Assembly (NCBI RefSeq): GCF_937910895.1
Contig: NZ_CALEMI010000126.1
Location: forward strand, 1 to 64,000
Direction: 5' to 3'
Length of the DNA stretch: 64,000 nucleotides
Origin: an uncultured Dokdonia sp.
Lineage (GTDB): Bacteria > Bacteroidota > Bacteroidia > Flavobacteriales > Flavobacteriaceae
This document shows, piece after piece, positions 60,795-64,000 of the stretch. The notes beneath the pieces were generated by a model, which was not told the DNA's origin, made no database searches, and worked only from the letters and a program-made list of their open reading frames with translations. The number at the start of each line of letters is the position of its first letter. Positions within the stretch are counted from its first letter, which is position 1. Position numbers and translations under genes: made by a program.

Positions 60795-62726
60795 TTACAA
60801 CACGTTTTTAATCACTTCCTCCACCACTTCTGGATTCAAAAGCGTACTGATATCTCCCAGTTGATCGCTCTCGCCACACGCGATTTTACGAAGAATCCGA
60901 CGCATGATTTTACCTGATCGGGTTTTTGGAAGTCCGGATGTGAATTGGATTTTATCTAGTTTGGCGATCGGGCCTATTTTTTCGGTGATGACTTGGTTGA
61001 TTTCTTTACGGAGGTTATCGTGGTTTCGGGTTTCACCCGTTTCTTTTAAAATCACATAACCGTAGAGTGCATTTCCTTTAATGTCGTGTGGGAAGCCTAC
61101 AATCGCACTTTCGGCGACAGCAGGATGTTCGTTAATGGCATCTTCGATGGGGGCGGTTCCTAGATTGTGTCCAGAGACAATAATTACATCGTCTACGCGG
61201 CCTGTGATTCGGTAGTAGCCTGTGGCATCTCGATAAGCGCCATCGCCAGTGAAGTACTTTTTAGTATTTCGACCAAGCTTAGCATCAACTCCACCAGAAA
61301 AATAGGTGTTCATATATCGCTCATGATTTCCCCAAATAGTGCGCGCCATAGATGGCCATGGAAATTTGATAAAGAGACGACCGTCGACCTGATTGCCTTC
61401 TATCTCCTTTCCATACTCATCCATCAATGTGGGTTGAATGCCGGGTAAAGGCAAGGTTGCAAATGTAGGAATGGTAGGTGTTGCAAATGGGATTGGGCTG
61501 ATCATAATCCCTCCTGTTTCTGTCTGCCACCACGTATCTACAATCGGACTACGCTTCTTTCCAATATTGTCATTGTACCAATGCCACGCTTCTTCGTTAA
61601 TGGGTTCACCCACGGTTCCCAATACTTTTAAAGAAGTGAGGTCATACTGCTCTACAAAGTCTAATTTTTCTTTGGCAAGTGCGCGGATAGCAGTAGGTGC
61701 GGTATAAAATTGTGTGATTTTATGTTTCTCTACAATTTGCCAGAAACGTCCCCAATCAGGATAGTTAGGTACGCCTTCATACATCACTGTCGTAGCACCA
61801 TTTGCCAGCGGTCCGTACACAATATAACTGTGTCCTGTAATCCACCCAATATCGGCAGTACACCAATACACATCGTCTTCTTGATACTGAAATACATTCT
61901 TAAACGTGTACGCACTGTACACCATATACCCCGCGGTGGTATGAACCATGCCTTTCGGTTTTCCTGTTGATCCTGAGGTGTATAGAATAAATAACGGATC
62001 CTCGGCGTCCATGACCTCAACGGGGCACTCTGTAGATGCCTCATCAAGTAACGGTTGCAACCAATGATCACGTCCTACTTTCATTTGGATGTCAGAATTA
62101 ATCCTTTTGACGACCAATACGTTTTCTATTGTAGGGGTAAGTTCCAGGGCTTCATCTACAATACCTTTGAGGTCTATGGTTTTGCTTCCGCGAAAAGAGC
62201 CATCACTTGTAATCACCATCTTGCAGGCGGCATCATTGATACGCGTCGAGAGTGCCGTCGCCGAAAACCCTGCAAATACCACCGAATGAATCGCACCAAT
62301 ACGCGCACAGGCAAGCACAGAAATAGCCAACTCTGGAATCATTGGTAAATAAATACACACGCGGTCTCCTTTTTTTACACCTTTCGCTTTAAGCACATTT
62401 GCACATTGACATACACGTTTGTGAAGTTCTTTATACGTAATATATTCTGTGGGATCGCTAGGATCATTGGGTTCAAAAAGAATCGCCGTTTTATGTCCTC
62501 TCGTTTCCAAATGCCTATCGATACAATTTTCTGTAATGTTTAATTTTGCACCTTCATACCAACTGACTTCTGCTGTATCTGGATTCCACTGTAAAATGCT
62601 ATTCCAGGGTTTTTGCCAGATAAAATTCTCTCTAGCTATCTGCTCCCAAAACTGTTCAGGATGGTCTACAGAATGACGATACACTTGAAAATACTGCTCG
62701 AGATTTTGAATGTGATATAAGTTCAT
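60795..62726 (-). CDS. acs: Acetyl-CoA synthetase
   Basis: 643 residues. AMP-forming acyl-CoA synthetase: GVKKGDRVCIYLPMIPE, the P-loop-like YTSGSTGKPKGMVHTTAGY (~250-268), DIGWITGHSYIVYGPL, the TWWQTETGG adenylation motif (~398), YRITGRVDDVIIVSGHN hinge and GLPKTRSGKIMRRILR with the catalytic, acetylation-regulated Lys near the end (~609). It activates acetate to acetyl-CoA in the cytoplasm. The Acs-type N-terminal domain (FWEQIAREN, WEDGA-like WYEGAKLN) fits. Single gene; downstream lies the repeat block. Confidence 0.97.
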   Translation of the reverse strand: MNLYHIQNLEQYFQVYRHSVDHPEQFWEQIARENFIWQKPWNSILQWNPDTAEVSWYEGAKLNITENCIDRHLETRGHKTAILFEPNDPSDPTEYITYKELHKRVCQCANVLKAKGVKKGDRVCIYLPMIPELAISVLACARIGAIHSVVFAGFSATALSTRINDAACKMVITSDGSFRGSKTIDLKGIVDEALELTPTIENVLVVKRINSDIQMKVGRDHWLQPLLDEASTECPVEVMDAEDPLFILYTSGSTGKPKGMVHTTAGYMVYSAYTFKNVFQYQEDDVYWCTADIGWITGHSYIVYGPLANGATTVMYEGVPNYPDWGRFWQIVEKHKITQFYTAPTAIRALAKEKLDFVEQYDLTSLKVLGTVGEPINEEAWHWYNDNIGKKRSPIVDTWWQTETGGIMISPIPFATPTIPTFATLPLPGIQPTLMDEYGKEIEGNQVDGRLFIKFPWPSMARTIWGNHERYMNTYFSGGVDAKLGRNTKKYFTGDGAYRDATGYYRITGRVDDVIIVSGHNLGTAPIEDAINEHPAVAESAIVGFPHDIKGNALYGYVILKETGETRNHDNLRKEINQVITEKIGPIAKLDKIQFTSGLPKTRSGKIMRRILRKIACGESDQLGDISTLLNPEVVEEVIKNVL

Positions 62727-63004
62727 AGATCAATAGTGAGTGTGTAATTTATAAAATTATCACTTTATACGTATCAAAACAATCTTCTTTTCTTGTAGAA
62801 ATACTGTTAGGTTTGGTATAAAATAGTTGCTTTATAATAACATAAAAAACAGCTTTTATAGTGTGAAATACGATATGTTTTTCTTAAAAAATAGTCTTTT
62901 TCCTGTTAAATTTACGGTATCCCCACATATTATATATAATAATACAAAACCAGTGTATCTAATTAGGGATAAAATAGTTATATTTCTACTCCCAAATTAG
63001 CCTG
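62727..63004. other. 278-bp divergent spacer between acs and the TPR gene
   Basis: AT-rich, with the promoters of both genes presumably inside. I find no TAnnTTTG/TTG pair I would trust and no repeat of the families described elsewhere. Confidence 0.4.
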
Positions 63005-64000
63005 ATGCCTAAGACCGTCAATATCTTGCTTATTTTCTTCTGTATATTCTACTATCCTTTAGTAGCACAAGACTTGGAACAGACTGAAAATCTAGATGAT
63101 ATTCCGTACATATACACAAGCGTACAAATAGACTCTATGTTTGGTGTTTTAAAGGATTATTTTTACAAAGCCGACTACGATAAAGTGATAGAGATAGCAC
63201 CTAGTATTGTTAATAATGCACAGGACATCAATTACAAGAAAGGTGAAAGGCGTATTATGTCTGTTTTAGGAAATGCTTTTATACAAGTAGATGATACTGA
63301 TGGGGCAAGTGAATATTTTAATAAAGCACTCGTAAGAGCAAAAAAAGCTAAAGACACACTTTCATTAGTATCTCTATATATCAATCTAGGGAATACATTT
63401 ATAATAGAAGATCCTAAACAAGCGATTACCTATTTTGAAAAAACACTTGAAATAGGAAATCAACTAAAAAATGATGTATTCGTTTTTATTGCCCTTAATA
63501 ACCTCTCAGAACTGTATGTAGGTATTAAAGACCCAAAAAAGGCACAGTATTATGTAGATAAGGCGCTCCCTTTGGCATTGTACAGTGATGCAATAGATGA
63601 AACCCTAAGAGACGAATATGTTGCTACCGTATACCATGTGCAAGGAGGGATTTATTTATTGGAAAAAAAGTTTGATCAAGCTATAACGTATCTCTTAAAG
63701 TCAATGGAGCTTGGAAAAGACAAATACCAAGAAGAAACCTTACTTGGTAACTTTAAGTATTTATTAGACGCTTACGATCAGACAGCACAATATGAAAAAT
63801 TAAATGTCATCAGAAAGCGATATGACTCTCTAAGAGACATCCGTTATGAATCTGATAAGATTTCAAAACAACAACTTGCACGTTCTAAATTTAACCTTGA
63901 TCAATACGAACAAGAATTAAAAGCTTCTGAGCTTGAAAAACTTCTGGCACAACAAAAAGCATCTGAGAGTAAATTACTCTCTATTTTCTCCTTAACATTA
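63005..64000 (+). CDS. TPR-repeat signalling protein, 3' partial
   Basis: The reading frame is open from ATG at 63005 to the window end (332 codons). A signal peptide (LIFFCIFYYPLVAQ) precedes repeated TPR units (~50-290, e.g. GNAFIQVDDTDGASEYFNKAL, LGNTFIIEDPKQAITYFEKTL), and a coiled-coil rich in Gln/Lys (~295-330: SKQQLARSKFNLDQYEQELK). The end, LLSIFSLTL, is the start of a transmembrane helix. This order (signal peptide, TPRs, coiled coil, TM) is typical of Bacteroidota sensors that continue into a histidine kinase or a LuxR-type DNA-binding domain. Which one cannot be seen. Confidence 0.88.
   Translation, partial: MPKTVNILLIFFCIFYYPLVAQDLEQTENLDDIPYIYTSVQIDSMFGVLKDYFYKADYDKVIEIAPSIVNNAQDINYKKGERRIMSVLGNAFIQVDDTDGASEYFNKALVRAKKAKDTLSLVSLYINLGNTFIIEDPKQAITYFEKTLEIGNQLKNDVFVFIALNNLSELYVGIKDPKKAQYYVDKALPLALYSDAIDETLRDEYVATVYHVQGGIYLLEKKFDQAITYLLKSMELGKDKYQEETLLGNFKYLLDAYDQTAQYEKLNVIRKRYDSLRDIRYESDKISKQQLARSKFNLDQYEQELKASELEKLLAQQKASESKLLSIFSLTL

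Noticed and set aside
1-64000. tRNA, rRNA or riboswitch genes
   Set aside because: I scanned the spacers for cloverleaf-like stems and known conserved words and found none I could support.

Overview
The window looks like chromosomal DNA of a marine-type Flavobacteriaceae (Bacteroidota). The evidence is a gliding-motility-associated type IX secretion (T9SS) C-terminal domain, a PorP/SprF protein, SusC/Oar-like TonB receptors with carboxypeptidase-like N-terminal domains, T9SS type A sorting tails, and TAnnTTTG-type promoter elements. Base composition is AT-rich. I cannot fix the genus; a Dokdonia- or Nonlabens-like organism would fit.

Layout. 0-7 kb: a T9SS adhesin-like giant (5' truncated), a PorP/SprF protein and an OmpA/PD40 protein, all on the plus strand. 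7-13.5 kb: a DUF5689/choice-of-anchor-J lipoprotein and a TonB receptor, divergent from a secreted endonuclease/exonuclease/phosphatase. 13.6-19 kb: a small membrane protein, an astacin-like lipoprotein protease and a large Oar-like TonB receptor. 19-27 kb: two minus-strand operons, DUF3108-tryptophan dioxygenase-M23 peptidase-pgi and hmgA-CCC membrane protein-hppD (tyrosine/homogentisate degradation). 27-31.8 kb: dinB, an NAD(P)-binding protein, two VOC genes of which the second is fused to a CYTH domain, a YciI-like lipoprotein and a RES-Xre toxin-antitoxin pair. 31.8-40 kb: pbpC with an alpha-2-macroglobulin lipoprotein. 40-47.8 kb: small metabolic genes separated by repeat-rich spacers. 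47.9-58.5 kb: a minus-strand defence island. 58.8-64 kb: a secreted protein, another repeat block, acs, and the start of a TPR protein cut by the window end.

The defence island reads right to left: an MmeI-like adenine methyltransferase lacking a recognisable nuclease motif, a small GIY-YIG nuclease with its own palindromic repeat, a frameshifted gene remnant, an SF2 helicase, a T5orf172/GIY-YIG protein, then a Septu-like ATPase-HNH pair with a third unrecognised gene. Methyltransferase, helicase and GIY-YIG protein plausibly form one restriction-like system, with the ATPase-HNH module appended behind it.

The second theme is repeats. A 16-bp palindrome (CGCTTTCGCGAAAGCG) or its core occurs about 19 times, in spacers and in frame inside real genes. 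A larger composite repeat has constant flanks (CTTCGGTACAAT and ATCACTCAGCC) around hairpins whose stems differ between copies but stay paired. Two single-domain GIY-YIG genes each sit against a different palindromic repeat, which suggests a nuclease-repeat partnership resembling RAYT/REP.
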